From an uncultured Acetatifactor sp. (GTDB lineage Bacteria > Bacillota > Clostridia > Lachnospirales > Lachnospiraceae): a DNA stretch of 48,721 nucleotides. Of this stretch, positions 9,013 to 18,853 are shown piece by piece. The notes beneath the pieces are model-generated. The model ran no database searches, had not been told where the DNA came from, and saw only the letters and a list, made by a program, of their open reading frames with translations. Within the stretch, counting starts at the first letter, position 1, and each line of letters begins with the position of its first letter. The stretch covers positions 1 to 48,721 of the forward strand of contig CAJTPN010000023.1 in NCBI GenBank assembly GCA_910578185.1, read 5' to 3'. A program made the translations under genes and the position numbers.

Positions 9013-10323
9013 TCAGCTCAATCTTGAAAGAATTTTCCTGGGACTTAGCCGCATGACCCAAAGATTTGAAAGGATCACAGATATAAGCAGTCCCAATATC
9101 CCACCTACGACAGTTACAGAAACCACCGCCGCCATGCTTGCCACCTCTAACCGATTTATAACGCCGGCTGTATCCGTGTTAAAAATTCTGCTATTGATAT
9201 AGGGCCAAACGGTAAAACTGATACAGGCTGCAAGCACAAGGGCTGTGGCTGCCAACAGGGCTGTCTCAACAAAATGCTGCAATAGAATCTCTTTTTTTGA
9301 AATCCCCACGGAAAGCATAATCCCCATTTCATGCTGTCTGCTTTTATGAAACAGTGCTTGTATCAATGACAAAACCACCATACTCACAACTCCCATGATT
9401 GTCAGCAGCGTGCCTGCCAATTTCCTCACAGTCAACAAAGGCCCCGCCGCTTTCTCGTATTCGCCTATTCTGGCAGTGACAGTAAAGCATCCCCTTTCCA
9501 TATGGCTTATCTTCCCAATATCCTCCATCATCTCATAAACCTGTGCAGGATCATTCACAAAGAAGTCCACATAATCCGCCCCTGCCGCTCCCAATAACTC
9601 CATGCCGCTATTTGGATTCAGAAAAATTCTATTCTCCAGCAAATAGACTGGAGCCGCATTATCCTTATTCTGCTGCCCTGCCTCTACCGCAAAAAAACCG
9701 CTGATTTTCACCTGGACGGAAGTTCCTGATTCGTCATCACAGGGAAATATCCGGATTTCGTCTCCGACTTGCAAATTGTTTTTTTGTGCCAGCGCTTCGC
9801 TGATAATCGCCCCGATTTCCCCGCTGATGCCTGTGGTATTTCCGTCTGTGAGTCTCACCTGACCCGTTTGGAAAAGATTAGACCGCAGAGGATTCGTGTC
9901 CGCCTCCACAGATACCAAACGGGAAACGGTCATATCCTCCTGATACCTGCCATTGTAATCAATCAGGCTCAGATTCTCTTGCAGCAATGCTTCTCCCCGA
10001 ATGACAACATTGTACTCAAGGATCTCTTGTACGTCCAAAATCGCTTGAATCAATTTCCAATCAAGGGGTTCCCCGATATAAGTCATGCTGGTTTGCCCGT
10101 CCACCGTATCCACCGCTATATTATCCCGGTTTTGCATATCGGGAGCAATCCGAAAGCCTCCGCCTATATTTTGCCGGACTTGCCGTATCGCCGCGTCTGT
10201 GGTGTGATAAAGCAGTATTCCCACCATCACTAGTGAAAACAATAAAAGCATGACAAGCAGTAAAAGCATGGACTTCCCTTTTTTGCGCCGGATATAAAGC
10301 CACGCCCGCCGCCATATTGGCAT
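9013..10323 (-). CDS. FtsX-family ABC transporter permease
   Basis: A 436-residue permease paralogous to the one downstream: N-terminal helix after a basic stretch (WLYIRRKKGKS), an extracellular domain of about 270 residues, then three C-terminal membrane segments and the ending MRLSPRKILSRLS. The ATG at 10323 has AAAGGATG upstream and gives the family-like N-terminus MPIWRRAWLYIRR; the longer frame to 10395 is unlikely. It follows the histidine kinase gene but is separated from it by a strong terminator, so it probably has its own promoter in 10324-10430, perhaps controlled by the neighbouring response regulator (inference). Confidence 0.87.
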   Translation of the reverse strand: MPIWRRAWLYIRRKKGKSMLLLLVMLLLFSLVMVGILLYHTTDAAIRQVRQNIGGGFRIAPDMQNRDNIAVDTVDGQTSMTYIGEPLDWKLIQAILDVQEILEYNVVIRGEALLQENLSLIDYNGRYQEDMTVSRLVSVEADTNPLRSNLFQTGQVRLTDGNTTGISGEIGAIISEALAQKNNLQVGDEIRIFPCDDESGTSVQVKISGFFAVEAGQQNKDNAAPVYLLENRIFLNPNSGMELLGAAGADYVDFFVNDPAQVYEMMEDIGKISHMERGCFTVTARIGEYEKAAGPLLTVRKLAGTLLTIMGVVSMVVLSLIQALFHKSRQHEMGIMLSVGISKKEILLQHFVETALLAATALVLAACISFTVWPYINSRIFNTDTAGVINRLEVASMAAVVSVTVVGGILGLLISVILSNLWVMRLSPRKILSRLS

Positions 10324-10432
10324 TTTAACCACATCCTTTCTATTATCCCGTTTATTCCATATGGACAATAGAATTGTACCAGCGCTATGTTTCATCCGTG
10401 TGGCGCGTATATTTCACCAGCGTTTCAAAACC

Positions 10433-10463
10433 AAAAAAGCTCTCCGCCCAAAAAGCGGAGAGC
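10433..10463 (-). terminator. Intrinsic terminator after the histidine kinase gene
   Basis: Minus strand: GCTCTCCGC (10463-10455), 7-base loop, perfect complement GCGGAGAGC (10447-10439), then six T (10438-10433). It separates the two-component operon from the ABC transporter operon. Confidence 0.92.
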
Positions 10464-10474
10464 CGAATGTGAAC

Positions 10475-11941
10475 TTATGAAAAATAAATGGTAAAACGCA
10501 TACCGCTGTATCCATGGCCGCTTGGACATGTAAACGGTCTAAAAGTAAACGGAAACCCCAGCGTGTCTAAAACTTTCCCGGTGATATATAGCCCAAGACC
10601 GTTCCCGCCTTCCGGATTTTCACTGTCAAGGTTTCGGCTGCGGGAAAAATCCGGCCTGTAAAAGGGTTCAAAAATATGGGACAGCACATTTTCCGGAATC
10701 GGCTCACATTCGTTTTCAACGATAATGCTTCTGCCGCAAAAGTAAATATTTATTTTGCCCGAGGGCTTGGTATAATTCACCCCATTGGAGATAATGTTTG
10801 ACAGCGCTTTTTCCATGGCATTGATTGGAACTTTTACAGAAAAATCATCAGAAAAATTCATATCCAGCACGATCCCCTTTGTCTTTGCAATCAGCACATA
10901 GGGGGACAGCACTTTCTCCGTAAGCGCCCCCATCATGATCTCTTCCTGCGCTTCCGATTCAAAAGACAAATTCAGCTTTGACGCATCTAATATTTCCTGT
11001 ATCATGACGCCAAACCTCCGCACCATATCCCGGCACACCGGCAAATAAGTCTCCCAATCTTTATAACGCCCTATCCCCATTATCATATTGTCAAGCATTC
11101 CTCCCAACGCCGTAACAGGCGTTTTCAGCTCATGGGACGCTGCCCGCAGGAAATCTACCTTGGCGGCTTCCGCCTCACTGACACGCACATTTTCTTTGTG
11201 CAGACTGTCAATGGTAGTGAGCAGACTTTCATAAAGTGCATTGATATTTTCCGAAAGCATTCCAATCTCATCCTGGGTTTTAACGCAGCACAGCGCCGAC
11301 GGGTCAAGGACTTTCATTTGCTCTGTTGTCTCTGAGATCTCTGACAGGGTCCTGGTTATTCTGCTTGAATAGAGCAGGGCGAATATGACAGACAGCAGCA
11401 GGGAAAGCAGCAAAGTAAGCGGCAGAAATACGACAACAGCTTCTTTGGCTTCACTGACTGGCTGGAGCGTAGATAATAGAAGAAGATAACACGGCGTTTT
11501 GTCCGCGGCATCAAAAAGAGAACCGGAACATAACTGCGAATTTGTTTTTTGATAAAAGTCTCGGAAAAGATACGCAAAATCCTTATCGCTCACTTCCGAG
11601 GGGACGCTCCACAGGGTTTGAACTGTTTCCTGCAAATCGTCCCTTTCAGAGGAGGCCGTGCTATCCACTATATAATTATATGATGTTCCACGGTAATTTA
11701 AATATACGTTGACTTTGTATTGCACTGCATACTGTGACACAATGGCTTCCATCTGATCCGACGAAGCGTTTTTTAACTCCTCCACAAGCAGTTCCCGTAC
11801 TGCTTGGAATTTGCTCTCCTTTTGTCCAGTGTAAACCACGGGCATCATAAAATAAAACAGCATATGGCTCATCAGCGCAACAACCGCCATGGGTGAAAAA
11901 ACATACAGGAAGGTTTTGGGGAACAGCTTTAATTTTCTCAT
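10475..11941 (-). CDS. Sensor histidine kinase
   Basis: A 488-residue membrane kinase. A first membrane helix (about 12-35) and a second (about 175-205) enclose an extracellular sensor region of about 140 residues, followed by a HAMP-like segment. The HisKA box has FLRAASHELKTPVTALGG with the phosphorylatable His, then the N box NIISNGVNYTK and the G box GNGLGLYITGKVL of the ATPase domain. The start overlaps the response regulator stop as ATGA at 11941-11938, so the pair is translationally coupled. The next genes encode an ABC transporter, which suggests the BceRS/VirRS-like logic of sensing peptides or antibiotics (inference). Confidence 0.92.
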   Translation of the reverse strand: MRKLKLFPKTFLYVFSPMAVVALMSHMLFYFMMPVVYTGQKESKFQAVRELLVEELKNASSDQMEAIVSQYAVQYKVNVYLNYRGTSYNYIVDSTASSERDDLQETVQTLWSVPSEVSDKDFAYLFRDFYQKTNSQLCSGSLFDAADKTPCYLLLLSTLQPVSEAKEAVVVFLPLTLLLSLLLSVIFALLYSSRITRTLSEISETTEQMKVLDPSALCCVKTQDEIGMLSENINALYESLLTTIDSLHKENVRVSEAEAAKVDFLRAASHELKTPVTALGGMLDNMIMGIGRYKDWETYLPVCRDMVRRFGVMIQEILDASKLNLSFESEAQEEIMMGALTEKVLSPYVLIAKTKGIVLDMNFSDDFSVKVPINAMEKALSNIISNGVNYTKPSGKINIYFCGRSIIVENECEPIPENVLSHIFEPFYRPDFSRSRNLDSENPEGGNGLGLYITGKVLDTLGFPFTFRPFTCPSGHGYSGMRFTIYFS

Positions 11942-12603
11942 GGCGTTACCTCGAAGCGATACCCCACGCCTTTTACCGTCGTGATACAATCCAACCCAAG
12001 CTTCTGTCTTATTCTACGAATATAAGTGTCGATGGTTCGATCATACAGGGGCGCGTCAACTCCCCAAACACCGTCAATCAGCTTTTCTCTCGTCATGACC
12101 CTGCCCGCATTTTCAATCAATAATTTTAACAGTTGAATTTCCTTGGGCGCAAGCTCTATTGGCTCACCGTCCTTCTCCGCCAGGTAACCGTCAAAATCTA
12201 CCGTTATATTTCCCCACTTCCAGGTACGATTTGCCTCAAATTTGCCAAAACGGCGCAGCAGGGCAAGGACACGCTTCCCCAGCAAAACCATGGAAAATGG
12301 CTTTATAATATAGTCATCAGCTAAAGAATCAAAGCAGCTGACCTGCGTTTGTTCATCGCTCAACGCAGTCAGCATAAGAACCGGAACAAGGCTTGTTTTG
12401 CGGATTTCCTTCAGAACCTGCAAGCCGTTCATATTGGGCAGCATAATGTCCAGGATAACCAGTTCCACCGCCTCCCGGCGGAAGCAATCCAAAGCGTCAG
12501 AGCCGTTAAAGGTTGAGAACACCGTATGCCCAGCATCCATCAGATAGTCGCTTACCAGATCGTTTGTAATCAAATCATCCTCAACAATTAAAATTTTTGC
12601 CAT
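11938..12603 (-). CDS. OmpR/PhoB-family response regulator
   Basis: A 221-residue DNA-binding regulator. The receiver domain (1-120) has the acidic pair in ILIVEDD, the phosphoacceptor Asp in VILDIMLPN and the conserved Lys in DDYIIKPFS. The C-terminal winged helix (about 128-220) has the typical segments ELAPKEIQLLKLLIENAG and YDRTIDTYIRRIRQKLG. The ATG at 12603 starts exactly at the receiver; an upstream in-frame extension to 12705 overlaps the previous gene and looks untranslated. It couples to the kinase by a 4-base overlap. Confidence 0.94.
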   Translation of the reverse strand: MAKILIVEDDLITNDLVSDYLMDAGHTVFSTFNGSDALDCFRREAVELVILDIMLPNMNGLQVLKEIRKTSLVPVLMLTALSDEQTQVSCFDSLADDYIIKPFSMVLLGKRVLALLRRFGKFEANRTWKWGNITVDFDGYLAEKDGEPIELAPKEIQLLKLLIENAGRVMTREKLIDGVWGVDAPLYDRTIDTYIRRIRQKLGLDCITTVKGVGYRFEVTP

Positions 12604-12671
12604 TCCGTCACCGCCTGTATTCAGCACATCACCTTCCTGTTTGAACTGTTGAAAAGCCCAAAAGATAATAC

Positions 12672-13631
12672 CTAGGCCATGGCATCCAGCTTTGCCCTGA
12701 CCCATTTGAAACGCTCTGTGGCAATATCCGAAGGCAGCGAACAGTCCGCGCCGATCATCACGCCTTTCACGCCCGCCTCCTTCACAAGCTTCTCCGTTTC
12801 CGCCTCAATTTCTTCTCGGCTTCCCGAATACAATACGCCGCTCTTGCGATTGTCAAAGCCACCCAGCACACAGCGTCCCCCAAAAAACTCCTTGCCCTCC
12901 CCAAGGGACATTTCTTCCACATACACCGCCCAGTTTACCACAGCAGAAGGGTAATCCTGCCATACTTCAACCCGATTTGGATCCCCTGCCCAGCCACAGC
13001 AATGCAGGATATTGTTTGCGCTCAAAGTATTCGCATATTCCAATACCGACAACTCCGCAGGACGCACAATCTCTCTGTATTCCTCCGCCGAAAACCGAAA
13101 CTTTTCCGCATTCTGCACGCAATAGTAAATCCCATCGCATCCGGCCTCGGTAATCAAGAGCTTTACCAGAGTTTTCACATCCTGGGCAATCACCTCAAAA
13201 GCATGCAGAACAGCTTCTCTGTTCTCCCGCAAATGCCCCATCAGCAGCTCTTCACTGGTACCAAAACGCATCAGAGACATGGGACAAAACACATTATAAA
13301 ATACACAGCATTCCTTTCCAACCGCTTCTACCACTGCCTTCGCACGCTCAACCTGTCCGCGAATGTAAGGATGCCCTTCGCCCACGGGCGTCATTCTCAT
13401 CCAGTCCTCCGGGGATTTAACCGTGGAAATAAAGGGATTGGGGTAATTAAAATACCCGTCGCACATCACCTTGATAAAATCCATATCCGCCTCACGGTAA
13501 AGCTTTATATGTGCCTCCACCGTCTCACGTCCCAAGTCCTCGTCCGGGGAAAAATGATACCAAAATCCCATGGGCAGCTTGTCCACCGGCTTGTTTTGAA
13601 ATGCGTTTAAAACCCGTTCTCTCTTTGTCAT
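12672..13631 (-). CDS. Uroporphyrinogen decarboxylase (URO-D) family protein
   Basis: A 319-residue protein of the URO-D/MtaA fold. It has the N-terminal TKRERVLNAFQNKPVDKLP common to this family and late segments such as ILHCCGWAGDPN and VLGGFDNRKSGVLY. In these short family members the usual role is methyl transfer with corrinoid or cobalamin cofactors rather than haem synthesis; no other haem gene is nearby and no corrinoid protein lies in the window, so the substrate is unknown. GAGGAGAGAC precedes the ATG. It is 69 bases upstream of the response regulator and might share its transcript. Confidence 0.8.
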   Translation of the reverse strand: MTKRERVLNAFQNKPVDKLPMGFWYHFSPDEDLGRETVEAHIKLYREADMDFIKVMCDGYFNYPNPFISTVKSPEDWMRMTPVGEGHPYIRGQVERAKAVVEAVGKECCVFYNVFCPMSLMRFGTSEELLMGHLRENREAVLHAFEVIAQDVKTLVKLLITEAGCDGIYYCVQNAEKFRFSAEEYREIVRPAELSVLEYANTLSANNILHCCGWAGDPNRVEVWQDYPSAVVNWAVYVEEMSLGEGKEFFGGRCVLGGFDNRKSGVLYSGSREEIEAETEKLVKEAGVKGVMIGADCSLPSDIATERFKWVRAKLDAMA

Positions 13632-13918
13632 CTTGTCTCTCCTCTTCCTGGATATTAAATAAACTTACCAATCTGCCAAGTACACAGCCGCGCATACGCC
13701 GCCCTGCTTACGGGCCGTTTTCTTCCCGCCATTTTCAATGGATTTAAGCAAAAGTTCGGGAAACACAGTCTTGGCGCAACTGCCCTCAGGAAAGGTACGT
13801 TACCTTTAGAATCCTAGAATACACTTGAATTTCATTGTTTATGGAAAGCATATCATAGTTTAGCGTGGAACGCAACCTTATTTTAAGGGCTGCGGAAGCA
13901 GGTTGAATCCCGGCTTCC

Positions 13919-15022
13919 TTACCGGCAAAAGTTCTTGTCCGCATATACCACCCGGAATCGTTCCCGGTGACGTTCAAAGAAAAAGCTCATTAATCTCTCT
14001 GACAAGAAACCCGGGTAACGGTTCTGGTAGACATCGGACTTCTCCCCCGTCTTTTTTGCCGCCGCAAACAGGATGGGAAACATCCATTGGCATAAATCGT
14101 CCAGAACTTCCCGGCGCATGATAAACATATTACAGGGACTGTAGAGGTTTCTCCCAAAAAATGCTTTGGCTTCTTCGTATTCCTCACAACCCTGTTGTCT
14201 GATAAGCTCCATCATATATTCCCAGTCCCTAGGATCGTGACGGTTTTTGTAGTTGTCCGCTACACTTGGGGCAACGTAAAGGGGGGTGGGCAGGATGGCA
14301 TCAAGCTTGTGCAGCCCCATCCGTTGCTGCCAGTCTTTTGGCAGCAGGAAATGCCTTCGGTAATGGGCCAGTCCAAGAACTTCTTCCCTGGGGTGTTTCC
14401 AGAGCCAGTAGAGCGCCGTCAGTTCGCAGAATTGTCTGTTTTGGGCAGATATGTTGTCTCCTGTGTGGTCTGTCAGGATCCCCTCAAAGAGGCGTTTGCC
14501 GGTCAGGGCTGCGCCTGCCTGTATTTCTTTTTCATAAGGAGCTGTGAGGTATGGGGTCTCCAGAGGGGCGTCGCCTGCCGACCGCACCACGTAGATTGTG
14601 GCATCCTCAATATTAGCGGATGTACCGCATCCGTCAGCTCCGTCCCCATCCATTTTCAGGTCATCTATTTTAACAAATTCTCGTCCCACCTCCGCAAAAT
14701 ATCTTTCCAAGTAGGTATTGCGCAGCCATCGATCCAACGCAGCAGTCACCGGAATGATCTCCCGAAATCCCATCTCTTCCAACCGCGTTAAAATCTTTTT
14801 GTGAAACACTCCTCTCGTCCCTATATATACCGTATAATCTGTGTGAAGCCCTGACCTTTCCTCCAGCGGAAGAACCGGCGTATTCCCAATCTTTTGGGGA
14901 TTTGGCTCGTCGTTATCATACAGGTAAGCCTCTACTGCCATCTCCGGATACAGCTTCTCAAGATATGCTGCCAGGGTCTGTGCTCTGGAATGGGCTCCAA
15001 CAATATATATTTTTCTTTCCAT
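13919..15022 (-). CDS. DUF4422 glycosyltransferase with N-terminal Rossmann-like module
   Basis: A 367-residue protein. Residues 1-100 form a Rossmann-like module starting KIYIVGAHSRAQTLAAYL. Residues about 130-367 are a DUF4422 domain (a putative glycosyltransferase family seen in polysaccharide loci) with LTALYWLWKH, LGLAHYRRHF and SPCNMFIMRREVLDDL. The ATG at 15022 is preceded by AGGGAATAAAG; a GTG at 15064 would overlap the upstream stop but adds residues ahead of the module. Last gene of the glycosylation locus. The 287 bases beyond it (13632-13918) hold no gene I can support, only a short inverted repeat at 13791-13807. Confidence 0.82.
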   Translation of the reverse strand: MERKIYIVGAHSRAQTLAAYLEKLYPEMAVEAYLYDNDEPNPQKIGNTPVLPLEERSGLHTDYTVYIGTRGVFHKKILTRLEEMGFREIIPVTAALDRWLRNTYLERYFAEVGREFVKIDDLKMDGDGADGCGTSANIEDATIYVVRSAGDAPLETPYLTAPYEKEIQAGAALTGKRLFEGILTDHTGDNISAQNRQFCELTALYWLWKHPREEVLGLAHYRRHFLLPKDWQQRMGLHKLDAILPTPLYVAPSVADNYKNRHDPRDWEYMMELIRQQGCEEYEEAKAFFGRNLYSPCNMFIMRREVLDDLCQWMFPILFAAAKKTGEKSDVYQNRYPGFLSERLMSFFFERHRERFRVVYADKNFCR

Positions 15023-15060
15023 CTTTATTCCCTGTAAAGCGCGGTTTCCAATTCCGCCTT

Positions 15061-16287
15061 TCACTTTCCTTTCGGCTCAAACGCCGTTTGTTCCATTGCC
15101 TCTATCGTCTTGATCATGGCGTTATCTCTCTCAATCCATTTGATCTGACTTTTATTTACTCCGCTTCTCATAAGCGTTTCTTCGATGGCATCCTTTGATT
15201 TTTTCCTTAATACCGCAATTACAATAACATCTTCCTGACAAATGCTTATTTCCGCAGGTTCCTTTACCGGAAGTCCGAGACATTTATATTTCTCCGCAGC
15301 CGAATCCAGCCATCCCTTCATAAATAATTTATCTGTCTCACATACATACTTCCATATAGCTTTTCCAAATGCTCCCGCACCATAAATTATAATGCTATCC
15401 CCTGACCGAATCCCTTCAAACGGCGGCAATACGGTTGATGGCGCCTGTTCGGCAAAAGCTCCGTATGCCCTTGTCAAAACATTGTTTATCCTATATCTCT
15501 CCAGCTGCTTTTCCACATATGTCTCAATTCCAATCCGTCCAAAAGCTTCCCTCAAGGACTTATTTACCGCAATAATATTGCCATATTCAGATCTGATGCG
15601 GTCAATCTCTCCCGTCATAGAAGTACCTCTGATACAGTAATGATAATGACTGTCTTCTGTAATCACGATTTTCCCTGCCATAGCAAGCATGGGATACACT
15701 GCGACGGCGTCCTCTCCCACTTTAATGCACGAATCAAGGGTAAGCATATGGGCCAATACGAGTTCCCTGCAAAACAATTTATTCCATAAATAGGGTAAAA
15801 TCCCCATGCAAAAAAAGTCTTCGCAACTCAGCATATTTTGCCAGATATATTTTCGCTCCTCCTCCGACGAATAAATACCCTCCGGAATCATGTTTTTGAT
15901 TTCCCTGAAATTACCGCAAATCTCTTCTTTCAGCCCTTCCATAACCACATCGGCATGATGCTCCTCCGCCACAGAATATAAATTTTGATACATATTTTTT
16001 TCTATCCAGTCGTCCGCATCCACAAATGCAATATATTTCCCTTTTGCAGCCCTGATTCCGGTCTGTCTGGCACTGACAAGTCCGCCATTGGGTTTATGTA
16101 TAACTTTTATGCGCCTATCCTCTGCGGCATATTGATCACAAAGCTGCCCGGAATGATCCCATGATCCATCGTCAACCAAAATAATTTCCATTTCACGGAA
16201 GGTCTGCATTCTAATACTCTTAATACAGCGTTCCAAATACTTTTCCATGTTATATATTGGAACAATGACACTAATCCCAATCTCCAT
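15061..16287 (-). CDS. Family 2 glycosyltransferase with C-terminal Rossmann-like module
   Basis: A 408-residue protein. The N-terminal 220 residues are a GT2 (GT-A fold) domain: SVIVPIYNMEKYL at the start, ILVDDGSWDHSG for nucleotide binding and FVDADDW as the DXD-type metal site. After a helical linker, about residues 290-390 form a Rossmann-like module (IIIYGAGAFGKAIW ... VIVIAVLRKKS), also found on many neighbours. It acts in the cytoplasm, as no membrane segment is present. Three bases separate it from the radical SAM gene upstream, so the two are probably co-translated. Confidence 0.9.
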   Translation of the reverse strand: MEIGISVIVPIYNMEKYLERCIKSIRMQTFREMEIILVDDGSWDHSGQLCDQYAAEDRRIKVIHKPNGGLVSARQTGIRAAKGKYIAFVDADDWIEKNMYQNLYSVAEEHHADVVMEGLKEEICGNFREIKNMIPEGIYSSEEERKYIWQNMLSCEDFFCMGILPYLWNKLFCRELVLAHMLTLDSCIKVGEDAVAVYPMLAMAGKIVITEDSHYHYCIRGTSMTGEIDRIRSEYGNIIAVNKSLREAFGRIGIETYVEKQLERYRINNVLTRAYGAFAEQAPSTVLPPFEGIRSGDSIIIYGAGAFGKAIWKYVCETDKLFMKGWLDSAAEKYKCLGLPVKEPAEISICQEDVIVIAVLRKKSKDAIEETLMRSGVNKSQIKWIERDNAMIKTIEAMEQTAFEPKGK

Positions 16288-16290
16288 ATA

Positions 16291-17460
16291 CTACCCCATC
16301 GAAAACGTATCACAGTACCTGCAATTTCCCCACGCCTTCCTTCCCTCATGTAAACATTTCCTGACCATTTGAAAACGGGGGCCGTACCAAATCTCTAACA
16401 GCTTTTCCTGATTCAAATCCCCTAACGTATACTTTCCGATGGCATCATTACAGCACAGAGAAACCTTTCCATCCGGACGTATAATCATTTGTTTAAAGGG
16501 CAGCACACATCTGTCATCCCCATATTCCTTTAAATCTTCCCTGTTTGGAGCCGTACCACCTCTTGACGTCAATATTTCATTCGGCTTCCTTAACACAATC
16601 GTAACTTTCTTTTTTAACTCCGGATGCTTTTCACAATATTCTACAATTTCTTCGCTTGGCTTTATCAATTTTAAATCCTGCTGATAATTATCAATAATTA
16701 ACTCATCCAATACTTCCGCCATCATAATAAACTTCTCCAATGTAAGAAGCGTCCCATTTGTAAAAAGATGCATTCTGGCATATGGCAGTTTTTCTCTGGC
16801 ATATTTATTAAAGTCAATAATACGTTCATCCAGCAGCGGCTCGTTGTTCGAAAAAGTGGTAAACCTTCCGCAATAGTTTACTTCCGATAATTGTTCCACA
16901 ATACTTCTAAACATTTCCCATGTCATAACCGCCTTGGAGCGAGGATCTGCTTTTCGGTTGACCGGACAAAACGAACAGCTGCCATTACAACGATTTATGG
17001 TCTCTATTTCAATATGATTGAACATCGGCTGACATGCAAACAACTTTTCTGTCTCATCAAATACTGCCTTTCTGCTGTATGACAGCTTTTCCTGCATATG
17101 CCATTCTTCTTCTGTCAATGCCTCCGTCCCGTTTTCATAGGGATTTACCACCAGTTCCTCCGTCTCATAGTAACCGTGCAAAGTATTTCCCTCAAATATC
17201 TCATATTCTGTTATCCCCAGCCCGTCAAGCTGTTTCTCGATGCTTGAGGAATAACTGCTTGCCACAACAATCTTGAAATTTGCAATACATGGCAACATCT
17301 CTTTCAATGACCTTACCGGCTTTCCGCAATACAGCGATCCCTGCTTCACCATACTGTTATCCAGAAAGCATTCCACCTGCTCCTCCCCATAAAACGCCAG
17401 CGCTTTCTTTCCGTATACACCGGCGCCAAAGATCACTATTTTCTTCCCGTTGTTACTCAT
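16291..17460 (-). CDS. Radical SAM/SPASM-like protein with N-terminal Rossmann-like module
   Basis: A 389-residue protein. Residues 1-100 are the Rossmann-like module (IVIFGAGVYGKKALAF). The radical SAM core follows with the 4Fe-4S motif CNGSCSFCP (C-x3-C-x2-C) and NNEPLLDERI. The C-terminal part has several Cys (VSLCCNDAIGKYTLGDL and NCRYCDTFSMG), resembling a SPASM or shortened twitch domain that holds an extra cluster. The chemistry is unknown; dehydrogenation, epimerisation or methylthiolation-type steps on a sugar or peptide are possibilities. AAGGAGAC precedes the ATG. It lies between two GT2 genes. Confidence 0.85.
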   Translation of the reverse strand: MSNNGKKIVIFGAGVYGKKALAFYGEEQVECFLDNSMVKQGSLYCGKPVRSLKEMLPCIANFKIVVASSYSSSIEKQLDGLGITEYEIFEGNTLHGYYETEELVVNPYENGTEALTEEEWHMQEKLSYSRKAVFDETEKLFACQPMFNHIEIETINRCNGSCSFCPVNRKADPRSKAVMTWEMFRSIVEQLSEVNYCGRFTTFSNNEPLLDERIIDFNKYAREKLPYARMHLFTNGTLLTLEKFIMMAEVLDELIIDNYQQDLKLIKPSEEIVEYCEKHPELKKKVTIVLRKPNEILTSRGGTAPNREDLKEYGDDRCVLPFKQMIIRPDGKVSLCCNDAIGKYTLGDLNQEKLLEIWYGPRFQMVRKCLHEGRKAWGNCRYCDTFSMG

Positions 17461-17488
17461 GCCCAGTCTCCTTTTTCCGTCCTCACGG

Positions 17489-18760
17489 TCAACGCTGATT
17501 CCTCTCGGAAACTTCCCTTACAAAAACATCATCCAATATCTTATAGGAACAAACTCCTCTTTGTTCTAATAGGGACAAGATATCTTTCTGGTAATCCGCC
17601 CCTACCGCAATGAGAATTCCATCACCTGATCTGCGCATACTCTCCATATACTCTGCAAACGCAACAATAGGAATTCCCATCTTACTCTCGCTCTGCTCTC
17701 CTGTTGCTTCGCTTACCACAATAAGTTCAACATAATGCAGCATATTCTTCTCCCGCAGGAACAAAAGAAATTGCCCTGCTATTCCGCCCGCACCATATAA
17801 AACTACTCTATTCTGTTCCCTGACCCACCTGCATATCCTTTCCTCATATTCGCCATTGGCCGCAACGGTGTTTGTTATGATTTGTTGCAATGGGCGTATG
17901 GCTTCCTCTGTTTTGGTGTTCTCTTTAATCCATTGGTCTGTCTGTACCAACAAACATAAAAGTCTTACGTCCTTTTCTTTTAAGTTATGGCAAATGATAC
18001 TGCAATAATCATAATTGAGGCGATCCAGTTTCCTTTGAAGCAGCATCTCCAATCCCTTTTCATGTGCAAAAGCCATCACGTCCCTTACGGCATTTACCAT
18101 ATCAATGGTTTTCTCATAGTTAAATCGAAAGACTGCATTAGGCGCACGGTAACAATATAAATAAGTATCCGCGATTGCAAATTTCCTGGCATGGAAAAAG
18201 CTCCTGGCCAGAAACATCGGATCCTGATCTCTCCGATATAGAGGAAACCATATATCATGCAGCTTAAGCATTTCTCTCCTGTAAATAAAACAATAATATC
18301 CATGATCAAACTGATAATCCGCATACTCATAAATTCTGTCCGGCCGCAGCATTTCATTATACAGGCAATAATCTTTCACATTCCCGTCCGGATGTACCAT
18401 CTTGGAAAAGCTCCCGCAAATATCCACTTTTTTATTTCCGCACATAAGATACATTTTTTCCAATGCATCCATATCCAGGTAATAATCATCTGCATCCAAA
18501 AAAGCGATGTATTCTCCGCCTGCAGCTGCAAGCCCTTTATTTCTGGCTGCTCCCGCACCCTGATTCGTTTGTGTGATAATCTCTATTCTGGTATCCAGCC
18601 GCCGATATTCCTCTAATATCTCCAGCGACCCATCCTTAGAACCATCATCCACACATATAATTTCCATATCCTTTATTGATTGTGCCAACACACTGTCCAA
18701 ACACACAGAGAGATATCTTTCTGCGTTATATACTGGAATGATTACCGATATCTTAGCCAT
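17489..18760 (-). CDS. Family 2 glycosyltransferase with C-terminal Rossmann-like module
   Basis: A 423-residue cytoplasmic protein. The GT2 domain shows SVIIPVYNAERYL, IICVDDGSKDGS, GAGAARNKGL and FLDADDYY (metal-binding DXD type). Residues about 305-415 are the Rossmann-like module (VVLYGAGGIAGQFLLFL ... ILIAVGADYQKDIL). The ATG at 18760 has GGAGAAAAAC just upstream and is preferred to 18772. It has the same architecture as the GT2 gene two places downstream, but the sequences are clearly diverged. The 93-base gap before it is the widest inside the locus and holds no obvious terminator. Confidence 0.9.
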   Translation of the reverse strand: MAKISVIIPVYNAERYLSVCLDSVLAQSIKDMEIICVDDGSKDGSLEILEEYRRLDTRIEIITQTNQGAGAARNKGLAAAGGEYIAFLDADDYYLDMDALEKMYLMCGNKKVDICGSFSKMVHPDGNVKDYCLYNEMLRPDRIYEYADYQFDHGYYCFIYRREMLKLHDIWFPLYRRDQDPMFLARSFFHARKFAIADTYLYCYRAPNAVFRFNYEKTIDMVNAVRDVMAFAHEKGLEMLLQRKLDRLNYDYCSIICHNLKEKDVRLLCLLVQTDQWIKENTKTEEAIRPLQQIITNTVAANGEYEERICRWVREQNRVVLYGAGGIAGQFLLFLREKNMLHYVELIVVSEATGEQSESKMGIPIVAFAEYMESMRRSGDGILIAVGADYQKDILSLLEQRGVCSYKILDDVFVREVSERNQR

Positions 18761-18853
18761 GTTTTTCTCCATTTACTCGATATTTCCGTCCTTGATCATA
18801 TAAGGCTTTTGTCATAAAGATTTTGCCAGCTCCAACCAAACAAATTTTATATA

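Noticed and set aside
13786..13977. Small minus-strand frame between the URO-D and DUF4422 genes
   Set aside because: It overlaps the end of the DUF4422 gene in another frame, has no ribosome binding site and resembles no protein I know.
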